The notes beneath the pieces are model-generated. The model searched no databases and was not told where the DNA came from. It saw nothing but the letters and a program-made list of their open reading frames with translations. Position numbers and translations under genes: made by a program. DNA of 64,000 nucleotides from Acanthosepion esculentum (Eukaryota > Mollusca > Cephalopoda > Sepiida > Sepiidae), in the NCBI GenBank assembly GCA_964036315.1, contig OZ038492.1, positions 35,002,118-35,066,117 of the forward strand. The letters are read 5' to 3'. Below, piece after piece: positions 1 through 10,994 of this stretch. How positions within the stretch are numbered: position 1 is the first letter of the stretch; every line of letters begins with the position of its first letter.

Positions 1-558
1 TACAGTTGCACTGAAAATATAGAAAGAATAATAAAAAAACATAATAATAAAATCCGGGAAAAACACGCATGCCAAAACAGCATTAATAAAAATCCTAAAC
101 TAAAATTAGACAAAAATAATGAAAAATTATGCGATTGTAGAAACCCTGAAGACTGCCCGTTGGAAAATAAATGCCGCACAAAATCTGTGGTATACCAATG
201 CACTATCTCATCCATTGAGAGTCCTAACACTGAAAGGTTTTACATTGGTTCAACGAAGAATGAGTTTAAAATTAGATAGAGACAACACAAAAGCTCCTTC
301 AATAATATTAGAAATAGAAATCAGACATATATATCCAAATATTTTTGGCATTTAAAAGAAATGAATAAAGAACCAAAAGTAAAATGGAAAATAATAAATA
401 GAACAAGAACTTGTAAAACCTGGGATGACCCATGCCCTTTATGCTTATATGAAAAACTACATATTATTAAGGTTCTAAATAATGAAAATTTATTAAACCA
501 TAGACATGAGTTAACGGTTTTTTGCCGACATCAACAAATTTTCGCATTAAATTATTAG
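1..558 (+). pseudogene. Penelope-like retroelement, C-terminal GIY-YIG endonuclease end (broken)
   Basis: Reading frame 1 is open from the window edge to a stop at 556-558, except for an in-frame TAG at 277-279. The translation has the layout of the PLE endonuclease: a cysteine-rich linker (Cys codons at 130, 136, 154, 172), the GIY-YIG second half FYIGST (from codon 238), a conserved His (codon 286) after the stop, a tryptophan-rich stretch, CPLC (from 436) and the closing LLNHRHEL ... CRH block (to 531). PLEs pair a reverse transcriptase with this nickase. The RT lies off the left edge. The premature stop falls between YIGST and the catalytic His, so the copy cannot make a whole enzyme. Family call is firm; the subfamily is not resolved. 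Confidence 0.85.
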
Positions 559-1074
559 CATAAACATAAATTAAATTTCATAGTCAAATAAAAGGTTTAA
601 GAGCTAATTTGAAGAGAGGATGTTGTAATCGATGGGAAAAAAACATTTGAAATTCAAGGAGGGCAACTCTACTTTTTCCATGAAAATCAATAAAGTAAAT
701 AATAATATTTGATTAATATTAATATTGAAAAATTATATATGAGTAGTAGTATCAATAATAATAAAATATACCGTGATAAAATAAAATAAAAATTAAAGTA
801 TTAATGAAAATAATAAATGCAAATAAAAATAAGTAAATAAGTAAATAAACACATCACTAATAGTATAACTAAAGACTGCACCTAAATTCAAATCCAAAAT
901 GAAACTACATTTCATTAAAATATTTTAACAACAATAATAATCCACCCTACAATAAAATATCTCGCGATAAACAGAAATATTATAGAAGCGATGCTGACCA
1001 AAAAAATTGCACCTGAAGAATGCAGAACGTGTAAAACTCCGAGTTGTGCAATCAATGTAACATATTATATATTT
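559..1074. other. AT-rich stretch, no gene seen
   Basis: About 500 bp downstream of the PLE stop, very AT-rich, with short GTAAATAA-type repetition near 830-850. It may include PLE 3' untranslated sequence, but nothing specific supports that. Confidence 0.4.
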
Positions 1075-1075
1075 C

Positions 1076-1129
<54 letters not shown>
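1075..1129. repeat. (TA)n microsatellite
   Basis: Uninterrupted alternating TA of about 50 bp. The open frames across it are artefacts of ATA/TAT codons. Confidence 0.97.
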
Positions 1130-1132
<3 letters not shown>

Positions 1133-1222
1133 AGGTAAGAATTCCATTGGTATATAATCCAAATGGATCCTAGTAATATGAAAATATGAGAACTGATCCA
1201 AAAAAGGGCTCGATGTATGTTA

Positions 1223-1520
1223 CCAGTTATGTGCCATGTGTGATACACATTTATGCGATCATATATCTTTCGATACATGAATGACGAGGCAGATTTTTTC
1301 TCGCAGTAGGTTATCATTTTTTTCTGCGGTAGAGCTGTTGCCATCCAAGACTATAGAACCTGGTCTGTCCTGCTACTTACCCATAGCTGGAGGGATGGAG
1401 AAGAAGAGGATTTATACTTTTCCCAAGGGTATTAGCATGTAAGTTAATGTAATGAATTCGACTGGAATTCGAACTCAGCTCTTCGATTCTTAAATCCGGG
1501 CTATTATTCATTACTCCACT
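1223..1520 (-). repeat. tRNA-derived SINE, family A (copy 1)
   Basis: Shares most of its length with 39866-40226 and 44805-45095. On the minus strand it starts with a tRNA-like head: a B-box-like GAGTTCGAATTCC at 1464-1476 and an A-box-like block near 1505-1518. It continues through a body containing CCCTTGGGAAAAG and ends in a region with GCCACATAACTGG-like sequence at 1223-1240. Octopus tRNA-derived SINEs are known; this is probably one of them. This copy is an intact empty site relative to the insertion found in the 39.9-kb copy. Confidence 0.75.
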
Positions 1521-2253
1521 TTATTTTATACAGAGCAATATAGTTAACAATCAAACAAATCCTTTTAACTCATATGGGGAATAGGCTATTTCGGCAGACG
1601 ACAAAAGTGGTCGTCTGTCTTTTCAATGGAATGAAATGAAGTTCAGAGGAAGTGGAGATGTACCAATTAACTGCGAGGAATTGAGATTGGAAGCTAAAGC
1701 GTAAACTTAAAACTTAACTTGCTGAAAACATCTAATACAGAGTTTACACTTTGCACTGTTTCAGTCAGACGCTAGGCACGAGACAGGAGCCAAGAAGCGT
1801 GCTAGTTATCTATCTTAAAAAGAAGGAGTTTTATTAAAAAAAAAAAACAAAATATTAACCTTATGAAGACAAATTGGGTGTATTAGAAGAAAACACAATT
1901 TTTAACTTAAATTTAAAATTAAAGAAGAAATTGAAAAACGAACCCCAAAAATAAATTTAAAAATTATATATATAAAGAAAGGTAAGGGATTAATAGAAGT
2001 AAAGTTAGGTAAATATTCTAAGTAGATGGAAATTTATAAATTATAATTAATATGGTATAAAAGGTTTTAGGGGGGATTCTACTATGAGAATTAGTATTAG
2101 TTTTTGGTTTATTATGTCGACATTTGAAGTGTTAGAGGAGATGGAAATCTGGAAGTGATTTCGAGTACATAATTAAGGCAACATTATCTTGAAATTTTTA
2201 ATGTTATCTGCTGAAATAGCATATTTCCCATATGTGGTAAAAGGAAGTGTTTG

Positions 2254-2254
<1 letters not shown>
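1521..2254. other. No gene seen
   Basis: AT-rich unique-looking sequence. Short open frames only, with poly(A) near 1837. Nothing recognised. Confidence 0.4.

Positions 2255-2307
<53 letters not shown>
2255..2307. repeat. (TA)n microsatellite
   Basis: About 50 bp of alternating TA. The flanking AACGTAAATCATTCAAACG at 2308-2326 recurs inverted at about 2768-2786, next to the (TA)n at 2816. Confidence 0.95.
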
Positions 2308-2308
<1 letters not shown>

Positions 2309-2812
2309 CGTAAATCATTCAAACGAAATAAACTGATCCTAAGTGCGAAATTCCTGATAATAACTGTGACATTTACTCTTATTATTGAACAATTTAGTTG
2401 ATGCCACTTTTCTCCAGTACAAGAACGCACATTTTTCAAATTTAAAAAAAATTCAACCACAGCGTTGCGTCTGCACGCTCCAAAATTATTCTAACATTTA
2501 ACAATATCTCATTGCTAAAAAACACTCTTTCGGACCATACTATCTTTCGGAATTTAATAAAAACACACTAAATTGTCTACCTGAAGATGGTCGTTCGGTA
2601 CGACTGAAAGCCCGGCTCGTAGAAAAAATAACACCAGATAAACCCGGAATTTATGAACAAGGATCACACCATTCATTAACAGATTCGAAGTTGATTGTAT
2701 TTTATTAGTAAATATTGTTTGTGAGAGTGATTCTCGCCGTATAATTAGCTTCAGTATTTGTTTTTCGTTTGAATGATTTACGTTACATAAATTGATTACG
2801 CACTACAAAATT

Positions 2813-2815
<3 letters not shown>

Positions 2816-2870
<55 letters not shown>

Positions 2871-2935
2871 TGAACATGGAAGTCAACAGTCAAAGGCGAC
2901 AGGCTGTTTCATGCTGGACGCAATCCTCAGGCCGC
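2816..2935 (+). repeat. (TA)n plus the GTGAAC/GAAGTCAACA dispersed repeat
   Basis: (TA)n at 2816-2866 is followed directly by a unit reading AGTGAACATGGAAGTCAACA, then CTGTTTCATGCTGGACGCA. The same unit follows or precedes (TA)n at 56850-56960 (both orientations) and 57638-57710. It is a dispersed (TA)n-linked repeat of unknown class. Confidence 0.75.
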
Positions 2936-3439
2936 GAATGCTGAATTTTTCCTCGGCTATTTATATACGTGGTTCAGTGGTGCATTGTGGGTAATCTATT
3001 CTGGCGGTTATTTACGTGAGTGGCTTGTTTATTTATTTTTTGAGGTAAATTTATTTTACTTGTTTTTCATTTTCATTTTGTATTATTTATTCTTTTCGAT
3101 TTTTGATGCTTTATTAACGTAGTAAAAATTGGTGGGGGTTATTTCCTTAGGCCGCTTATTTAATAGTCTGTTTTGATCTGGGAAGATAATTAAAGCGAAT
3201 AATTCGTCCAATGTTTAGATTGCTTGCCGTAGTCAATTCTGTTATTTTGGCAGGTGGGCACTTTTTAATTTATTTATTTGTATTGATTATTTTTATTTCT
3301 TTTTGCTTATTTATGCTTATTTCTATTAGTTCTAACGGTTATTTTAGCGGGAGCGACTTGTTAATTTGTTCATTTATTTATTTGGATTAATTTTTAATAG
3401 TGTTCTATTTATTTATTTATATATTTTGTATATTTTCTG

Positions 3440-3443
<4 letters not shown>
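2936..3443. other. No gene seen
   Basis: T-rich sequence with TTATTTATTT runs. No coding similarity recognised. Confidence 0.4.

Positions 3444-3473
<30 letters not shown>
3444..3473. repeat. Short (TA)n microsatellite
   Basis: About 30 bp of TA. Confidence 0.9.
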
Positions 3474-3476
<3 letters not shown>

Positions 3477-3559
3477 CGCTGGCCAATCGGATTCGAGCAT
3501 AGTCGTTTGTTTTGACGGATAGACAACCCCTATTGTCAAGCCTGTTCAGGCAGATTTGA

Positions 3560-3790
3560 GTTTATTCAACACCTACAATGCCTACACGTGGTTTATACTG
3601 CAACTATACTGACGATACTTCAGTTATTCAGAGCTCTTCATCAGTCGTTATCAGCAGTTTGAACAAGGCCTCAGAACTTGCATCAACTCGCGGTATGATT
3701 TTTTCAGGCACTTTCCAAAGATTACGCACGCTGGAATCGCCTCCGCATGCTGATAACATCAAGGAGTCACCTTCCTGACAAATCGACCAT
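3560..3790 (+). pseudogene. Possible LINE reverse-transcriptase fragment (YTDD)
   Basis: The frame running to the stop at 3776 contains CNYTDDTSVIQSSSS, which resembles the YADD catalytic box of non-LTR retrotransposons with alanine replaced by threonine. It is followed by a serine-rich stretch where related elements carry a helix. No other RT motif could be found up- or downstream, and the box alone is weak evidence. It could be chance. Confidence 0.35.
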
Positions 3791-3839
3791 GCGCCCATAA
3801 TATATATAATTGTTAGGATTTCGAACAGACACGTCAAAA

Positions 3840-4513
3840 AACTTTATATATTAAATGACAGGAGATCTCTATATCTCCTTGAATGTGTTGATATTTTATT
3901 TAAGCGGGATACTTGCCGGTTTTGGCAGTATATTTTAAACTAATTATTTCTGACTTTAAATCTATTAAAATTATTTTAAATTTGAAAAAAAAAGTATTAT
4001 TTTATCATCAATCAACTCTAGCCTAAGAAGAATGTCATTTTTCAAAAATAAGAAAAGAAAAAAAAATGTAAAGAAAGAGAAAAAAAAATCCTTTAAACAC
4101 GGAGAAATCGAAAGATTTTCCCTGTGGTCATTTCTGTTATATTTTAATACACTGAAATGAATATCGCAAAAATGATTGATTATCACAGACAAAAGAAGAA
4201 CTTTGAAAAATATAAAAGTTTATATCTGCACAACTGTAAAATAAAGGGCGCATGCTGAAAATCTAATTTTTAAACGAACTTTTCTTCTTCTCTCGGAACT
4301 ATATAACTTTTCATTTTAAGAATCGAGAAAGAAATAACTCAATTATTCCAACTAAGGATAAATGCTAATGGAGTTTTCTTGAGAAATAAATAAATAAATT
4401 ACAATTCTGTAAGGATAATTATATTCTATAACTTCCGTGTGTCAATGCTGACAGTGGATATTATATCCACTGGTCTATTGCTGTCTGGACAGTGATGGTA
4501 ATAGAAAACGGAT
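3840..4513. other. No gene seen
   Basis: AT-rich with A-runs at 3984 and 4060-4090. The open frames are low complexity. Confidence 0.4.
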
Positions 4514-4515
4514 TA

Positions 4516-4983
4516 CCTTAATTCCCCATGTATAATACGCATTTTTCTAAAATAATAAGCTAAATTAGGGGTGCGCATTATGCACAGCTACAAAAAATCT
4601 TTAAGTAATTGCCGTTTCATAGGTTACGAAATGACTACTCAACACAAACATACGACAATTTGACACTAACATTCGGCGATTGCGACCCCATAAGGATGTC
4701 AAATACAGTCATATGTACCTAACAAAACTTACAAATGTAAAATAAAATAAGAATTATCATAAAACTAAATTAGAATAATATTATTCTATGTTTAAAACCA
4801 TTTAAAAAAAATAAAAGCAAGAAACGCTGGCCGTAATGAAAATGGAGAGGTACAATTTATAGGGTTTGATTACTAAAAAAGGGATGCGTATTATGTATGT
4901 GTAGAAGCATTATTCCGCACTTTCAGCTCAAATTTTGTGGTTCGTATTATGGATGAAGGCGTATTATACATGGGAAATTGCGG
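4516..4983. mobile_element. Non-autonomous DNA transposon (MITE), 468 bp, TA target duplication
   Basis: The left end at 4516-4540 and the reverse complement of 4959-4983 match at 22 of 25 positions, sharing CCCATGTATAATACGC. Both ends are flanked by TA (4514-4515 and 4984-4985), the duplication expected of the Tc1/mariner/pogo superfamily. Subterminal GTGCGCATTATGCAC near 4571 and GGATGCGTATTATG near 4882 repeat the terminal motif inside. There is no coding capacity, so movement would need a transposase in trans. Superfamily is inferred from TA and TIR form only. Confidence 0.8.
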
Positions 4984-4985
4984 TA

Positions 4986-5745
4986 AATGTTTATCCAGGC
5001 ATCTTATCCACTACACCACGGGCCTTCATCTACACATATTGTCAATTTAAAAGTGTGTTCACAGAAAGTAATTACGTATTTCACCAATACGATTTATTCA
5101 TCAAATAACCAAATTAGAACGTAACTGCATATTTGTCTAATATGAATTATTAGTCAAATAATCAAATCAGGACCAAATTTGAATCGCAAGAAACTGAGTC
5201 TGGTTCATCATCCGTTCCATCTATCAGTTTATTGTTTTTATTGTATTTCATAATTTAATTGTAAAAAATGCAAAAACGGATACGTGGGTTCTTCATGTAC
5301 TTTCACTTAAGAACCGAACTGTCGACGTTTATTCAGATATGCCAAGATCTCATTCTTGCATGTTTTTTTTTTATAGGTGATGAAAAATGGGTTTGTCAAC
5401 GGAAAATAAAATACAACACTGGTTATCGCAAAATGAGAAACCAGTGTCAACATTCATTCATAAATACCCTTGCTTTGTTTCTGGTAGAATATAAAAGGGC
5501 TCGCCCATTATAAGCTAACTGGAAAATGAAAGGAGCATCACTACTACATCAAACTTCATTTCTTCAGATGTGCAACTGCCTGTTACTGTTTGTTTAGCAA
5601 CAATTTCTTTGTGGTTCCCATTCTTATTAAATGTTTTATATTTTCTCACATAACCTGTCCAATGTATTCTTAGCATTCGTCGATAGAACTACATCACTAT
5701 CAAAGTTAGGATATACGAGTTGTATTCTTCTCTTTCAACATAATA
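4986..5745. other. No gene seen
   Basis: No recognised coding or repeat signal. An 81-codon open frame at 5268-5513 has no family resemblance. Confidence 0.35.
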
Positions 5746-6150
5746 GGAAGGACGTTCATCAGATTAAAAGATGAAAGAACAATTACAAGTAATGGCAATC
5801 TGATCTACAAAATTAATTGCATGAACTGCTCAACAAGTTATGTGGTCAGGCCTTCAAGATCGTTGGAAGAACGACTGGATAAACATCAAATACTTTGTGA
5901 TAAGTTAATTTCAAATGATAACGAAAAACAAAAATTGGGAAAGAAACTTCAGCGATTGCATTACATGCCATTACAGAAGTTCACAAAATTGACTTCGACC
6001 ATCCGAAAATAAAATTGACGAACCAAAAGCATTTCAATCAAAGAGTAGCTGAACAAATGGTAATAGCAACTACAAAAAATGCCTGCAGTAAGATAGATGC
6101 AGAACGACTCCATCCTGTCTGGACATCTCCGCGCCAAAGAAAAATATGAT
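5746..6150 (+). pseudogene. Penelope-like element GIY-YIG endonuclease remnant (frameshifted)
   Basis: Codons from 5749 read a basic lead, then LIYKINCMNCSTSYVVRPSR and SLEERLDKH, matching the start of a GIY-YIG domain of the PLE type with its catalytic Arg region. The usual Gly after the second Tyr is Val. A frameshift near 5945 moves the rest to another frame, which reads SAIALHAITEVHKIDFDHP from 5949 and continues to about 6135 with a domain-closing W. The His/Asp block is typical of this endonuclease. This copy represents a different PLE lineage from the one at position 1. No RT was found upstream. Confidence 0.8.
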
Positions 6151-7214
6151 ATCACAAAAAACGGCAATTTATAGAGTAAAAAAAACAAATAATAACAAAA
6201 CAAAAGTCATTGAAACAAATCAAGTTCAGTCGACCAATGATGACAATTCCAGAACAACGTAACTATAAACAATTTTTTCTATCCTCTGCCAGCCGCTATG
6301 ATGGAGAAAGCATTACCTCGAACCGTCGCCAGTGAGACACGCTGCAAGAGCCACTCCGTTTCGCGAGGCTCGTTCCTTAATCGAGACGCAATCGCGCCAA
6401 TCCTCCGAAGGAACACCATCGAACGAGGGCCAATAACCCCTGAAGTTTCCACTGCCACAGGAGTAAAAAAAAAATCTATCAGCAAGAGAAGAATATTTAG
6501 CTATTTTTTTTTATCTCTGCGTCTCGGGCGACGAACCCCGGCTCAATCCTGGACCTGATCAAATTACCGACCGAAAATGTATCTGCACAGGTCGCATCCC
6601 AAATCAACGACTTACCCATTTTAAAAGGGAAGATGGTAATGCCATCCGGCCGCTCTCCATCACAACGGTCGAGGGCCTACGGGTTCGATTTGGGAAGGGA
6701 ACCCAGCTGCATCCAAACCTCTTTTGATGATGTCGTTAATTGCTGCAAAAAAACAAAAATCCTTTTACTTTTTTTTTGTTTTTACGCCTCAACTTGCTAT
6801 TGCGTTATAAACGTCATCAACACGGTTTGTTTTCTTTGATTTGAATTCTTAAGAGTTTCAAGCTTCTTTGTACTGTTTTAACTTAAATTATGGATTGACC
6901 AAGACTTGCAACTACTAGTCGAAATATTTCCATAAAAATAAATCATTCGTTGGAACTACAAGTTTTTTTTCTTTTAATTATACATCATTGTCACTTCAAG
7001 CATCTTCTTCATCTCTGAGCAAATTGACCACTGCCATGTAGAAGCTTAAGAATTTCATAGCAGTCGAGTGATATTTCCATTGTTTCTTACGACATCTGTT
7101 TCCTTGCTTCGTTTAGTTTCTGAAAGGCGCCTTTCTCTATTTCTACTGTACCTCAACATTTTGCTTCACACTTTCTGTCGTCTTTTACTATATTACCAAC
7201 ATGGATAAATTTCT
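6151..7214. other. No gene seen; one GC-richer block
   Basis: 6280-6740 is markedly more GC-rich than its surroundings and has overlapping open frames on both strands (6279-6485 minus, 6298-6558 plus) with no recognised product. It may be an unrecognised repeat. The rest is AT-rich. Confidence 0.35.
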
Positions 7215-7560
7215 GACTTACGGCCATATCAGATTGTAACACAAGATTCTGTACGATCACTGAAGTTAAGCAAAGACGAGTCTGGTCTGTATCTAGATAG
7301 GTGACCGCCTAGGAATATAAATAGAGAACTGAGTCCCAATTCCAGTCGGGTTCGTTATAATCACGCTCAAATAACGTTTTGGAAACGTATGAATCCGCCT
7401 TGTCTCTTCACCCCAGATGTGGGTTAATTAGTACGACTTTAGAGACAATATTGTCTCCAAAAAACACAATTCTTACAATCTAGAAATACTTCTAGCTTTA
7501 AATAACTTGCAAAGGGTTGATAAGCCGTAGAAAACGAATCAATCAATCCAGAGAGTCGTG
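7215..7560 (+). repeat. 5S rRNA-headed SINE, family B (copy 1)
   Basis: The first 104 bp are clearly 5S-rRNA-like: a 5' end ACTTACGGCCATATCA, an A-box-like GAAGTTAAGCA at 7262 and the 3' signature GTGACCGCCTAGGAATA ending about 7317. A short segment follows with a B-box-like CCCAATTCCAG (much of the tRNA-like part is missing here), then a body shared with copies at 27450, 41665 and 62970 that includes GTATGAATCCGCCT, and a tail with GGTTGATAAGCCGTA near 7516. The 5S part carries an internal pol III promoter in the parent gene. Confidence 0.78.
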
Positions 7561-7870
7561 AGGAAGCTGAGTGGAATTTCCTTCTTAGTAACGGAATTCG
7601 AAGACCATGACCATTATTCGTTCTGGCATGTGTGGTATGGCGGGTTTTAGCTGCGTAGGTCACGAATCGTGGGACTAAAGACTGTTGCTAGTCAGCCGCA
7701 GGCAAAGCTACTTGTTGTCATTAGAAGTCGTTTGAACATCTTTTACCATGTACTTCAAAATTCCCTAAAGATTTCGTCGTGTTGTATCAAACCTCTTTGT
7801 GCAATCTATGCAAAAAGGAATTGGTCTTTCTGCACTCGTGTAGCTTGTTTGATAGCATTCTGAACAGAAA
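7555..7870 (-). pseudogene. Possible LINE RT C-terminal fragment
   Basis: Minus-strand frames contain an Arg/His-rich stretch, then LRIPLLRRKFHSASSRLS, which loosely resembles the region after the HRRNVASL box in the LINE tails at 8.0-9.3 kb. It abuts the 3' end of the 5S-headed SINE. Weak similarity, several stops. Confidence 0.3.
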
Positions 7871-7989
7871 AAAAATCCTTTCTTGTTTTAGTGTCTTCAA
7901 GATGTCAGAGTATTTGTATACTTCTTTTAATCTTTTTATTATTACTTTTTTTTAACCAATACAAGGCACAAGAGCCACTCAAGTTAAAG

Positions 7990-8650
7990 GGTTACTCAGT
8001 GGGATTGTTTTATGCGGGAACTTGTGAGAAAGCAGGAAATGCATATTATAAGGATATGTAGGACAGATAATGGTTGACTTGACATATGAAGAGATTAAGA
8101 TTTTAGTGATTAAGTAACAATTCTCCTGGACGTCTGTTCCACGTGTGTTCTGGGAAATAAGGTCTCATAGAACTTACTCCTTACCAAAGGAACACGAAAG
8201 GAATGGTGATGATTTGCCGCAGTGAATACTCGTACTAACTGTGAATGCCTGATCTAGTGGGAATAAGGAATGTAACTCATTAAAATATTTGACGTAGCAA
8301 AATGAGAAGTGAGAGTGTAACAACGTTTCGTCTGTTGGGTAAGGGTTAAGGTGTAGAAACTAATTAATGGCCCACAAGGGCGTGTAAGCGCTTTTGAACT
8401 CTGTCAAAGCTGGACAGCGAGGACTCGGTAGCACCTGTCCAGATACGGCAGTAATACTCCATTCTTAGTCTGATCAGTCTCTTGTAAAACTAGAGCATGG
8501 CGTCAGGAGATAGGCATTTTCTCGGGTGATATATGGAACCGATCGTTCTTCCAGTATCTTTAGCGATGGCATGAATATACGAGTTCAATTAGGAGGTCTG
8601 GAATGATCATTAAACCCAATAGTCGTTCGTCGCAAGAAGCCTCGTCGTGA
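7990..8650 (-). pseudogene. LINE reverse-transcriptase C-terminal fragment (copy 1 of a pair)
   Basis: On the minus strand around 8465-8385 the translation reads EYYCRIWTGATESSLSSFDR followed by VQKRLH. This is the conserved block after the palm of many non-LTR reverse transcriptases (Y-x-IW-x-GA ... LD-RVQ-R). Downstream codons are broken by stops. It parallels the block at 8750-9330 in the same orientation, so the two are diverged copies of one family lying in tandem. No endonuclease, no palm motifs, no usable frame. Confidence 0.68.
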
Positions 8651-8749
8651 AGATTATTACTCATCAAGATTGGATAAAATTTGGGTGTTTGCTCAGTGTT
8701 TTTTTTTTTGGTGGGGGGTGACATTACAGTGAGGTTCATCCGTTCATCT

Positions 8750-9330
8750 TGTACAAAGCCCAGAGACCACTCGAGGTGTGTGTGGGGGGTTATAGATTAA
8801 GAGGCACAGTTTATGCGGATAGGTGAGAAAGATAACGTTTAACCCTAGACTTGAACATGTTAAGATTGTAGTGATCGGAGAAACATACCCTTGGGCGGCG
8901 GTTCCACGGAGTAGTAGTTTACGGGAAGAACCTGTTCGAGTTGAGCTGACTTCTCCCCAGTGGAATACGGAGGGAATGAGGCTGGTTTGCAACAATGTGA
9001 TTGCAATGGCGGGTCCTAGCCGCGATTGTTAAAATTGGTGGAACCAAGTAATGTAGTTCGCCCGAGGACTTTTCATGAAAGTAGCGAGAGTGTAGTGAGA
9101 CGCTTGACATATCCTATCTGTGAGAGAGATGTTGCAGGTTGGGACGCAAGAACTCGGGTACGCTTTTGGACTCTATCGAGACTGGAAAGTGAGGACTAGG
9201 CATCTCCTTCCCAAATATAACAACAGGACTCTATTTTAGGCCTGATCTAGCTCTTGTAAAGGTATAGGATAGGACGAGGAGTCTGGTGCTTATTGGAACG
9301 GTACAGGAAACCGGCCATTTTTGCTACAAT
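8750..9330 (-). pseudogene. LINE reverse-transcriptase C-terminal fragment (copy 2 of a pair)
   Basis: The minus-strand reading from about 9260 gives IRPKIESCCYIWEGDA, a stop, then SSLSSLDRVQKR. Further on (9110-8920) it gives SRYFHEKSSGELHYLVPP, matching the FYRYYHGKCSSEL-type block. Stops and frameshifts throughout. Adjacent to and co-oriented with the 8.0-kb copy; poly(T) at 8700-8709 (poly(A) on the minus strand) sits at the 3' end, as expected of a retroposed LINE tail. Confidence 0.7.
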
Positions 9331-9599
9331 TCTTAGTTATTAATTCTGTTATGTGGCACAAAAAAACCGTTTCATCAATAGAGTTCTCATTCATTAGCAC
9401 CTGCTTCTTTTGTCAGTGCTTTGAAGATTGATCATCTCATGCCTTCCAGTGAAGACGGGATCAACTATGGCACAAACAAATCATGAATCAATGGTTGGTT
9501 TGTAGATTAAAATAATTAAAAATATTTTACAATACTTTATCAAATAAAAAGTGAAGATGATGTAATTACTATCAAAAATTTATGATAACATTTGACAAT

Positions 9600-10560
9600 T
9601 CTTCTTCTATGTGCTATGTACCTTATGGAGGGTGGCGATCATGTCTCTCCACACTTTCCTGTCCTTTGTAGCTCATAGTAAAGGTTGTGATTTTGCTATC
9701 TCTCCGGAATCATCCTGCCAATCGTTTACCCAATTAACACGTTAGGTAGGTTATGCACTGCTTTCCGGTTTCCAATATGTTCCGCGAGTGTTAAATTTTC
9801 CAAACCCACTTTCCTCTTTATGCATCCTAGAAATTTCAACTGACTCTTTCTGATGTTAAGTGCAAGTGCTTTTTGGTTTCCATTTTCTCTAAACCTTTGT
9901 CGTTTCTCATATGTCCAGTTTATACCTTCTTCTGTAGAACCACATTTCTTTTGAAGTCTCTTTTTCATCCGCGAGGAGATTTTACGGCATTCACTGGCAT
10001 ATAGGTGAACTGATATTACATAGCAGTTCAGTTCTCTTTTCGTCGTTTCTAAAGGAATTTTCCTGTTTCTTAATACTTGTCTTAGCTTTTGGAAGACATC
10101 TTTCGCTATCCCAATACGCAATCGGTTTTCGGTGTCACACTTTCCTTACACTGTTAAAACACTTCTCAGATATTTAAATTATTATATTGGTTTGATTTTG
10201 CAATCTCCAATTTTTATTTTGCACGTTGGGCTGTTCCTTTTGCCGACAACTATACATTCTGTCTTGTAATCGATTTTATTCCTTTATTCTCGCTCTCCTT
10301 CCCTACTCTCTGAAGGAGTTCTTGTAGTGTCCTTTCTGTGTCTGCTAGGAACACTATCATTTGTTAAGCTTGTGGCCGTCAATAATGAAAACAAATAGGG
10401 CTTCTATTTCTCTCAGAAGCGCCTCACAGTTTATGTTGAATACATCCGACGAGAAGGTACATCGTTGTTTTACGCCCTTTTCTAATTTTGTGTATTTACT
10501 GAAGTCATTATGCAGGCGGTTTACTCCTAGTATAAATTCTGGATTATTCTAAAATCCTTC
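9600..10560 (-). pseudogene. LINE endonuclease/reverse-transcriptase 3' half (decayed)
   Basis: Read on the minus strand from about 10550: a palm-region segment with KLEKGVKQRCTFSS (normally KGVRQGC-FSP) and DVFNINCEALLREIE. The YADD position comes next; only a residue of it (DD-like) remains with a deletion or frameshift near 10360. Then ECIVVGKRNSPTCKIKI, CDTE, the 131-codon open frame 10121-9726 (GIAKDVFQKL ... VLRNRKI ... QLKFLGCIKRKVGLENL) and a tail to 9600. It is the longest LINE fragment here, yet it lacks its 5' half. Confidence 0.8.
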
Positions 10561-10644
10561 CCAAATATGTCAAGATTTATCACAGTACTTCATTTAATAA
10601 AAACGATGGAAGTAAATACTATTATAGAAGTTAAACTTAAAAAT

Positions 10645-10980
10645 GATGGTTATAAAAATAAACTAATAAATATTAGTAATTAAACCTAATAATAATGATT
10701 ATTGTACTGATAAATCATCAGTTACCTCCCCTTATTATCTAGGCGGTTTAAAAAGCACACTGTATATCCGACAGTAGACGAGTAGTCAGAGTAAAGTGCA
10801 ATAAATCTTTGGTATTAGTTTATTCACTGGTTCTGTTTTTACTACACTTATAAAAATAAACTAGTAAATAATAGTAATTAAACCCAATAATGATGATTAT
10901 AAAAATAAACTAGTAAATAATAGTAATTAAATATAATAATAATGATTATAAAAATAAACTAGTAAATACAAATACACTTA
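10645..10980 (+). repeat. 48-bp AT-rich minisatellite, left part
   Basis: Units beginning AAAATAAACTAGTAAATA occur at about 10650, 10850, 10903 and 10951, separated by about 48-53 bp where contiguous. The same unit reappears at 12396 after the LTR-like cluster. 10741-10845 between units is unrelated sequence. Confidence 0.75.
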
Positions 10981-10994
10981 ATCATAATAGTTTT

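Noticed and set aside
925..1344. 139-codon minus-strand open frame with IYIYIY core
   Set aside because: Created by the (TA)n run; no family similarity on either side. The same applies to all other YIYI-rich frames.
2580..2625. CCTGAAGATGG ... GACTGAAAGC as a ribozyme core
   Set aside because: A four-pair stem and GAAA are present, but the first stem II pair is U-U and no UH cleavage context is visible. Probably the widespread retroelement motif only.
7215..7318. Functional 5S rRNA gene
   Set aside because: Several substitutions in the A and C boxes, no terminator T-run at the 3' end, and it continues into a SINE body shared by other copies.
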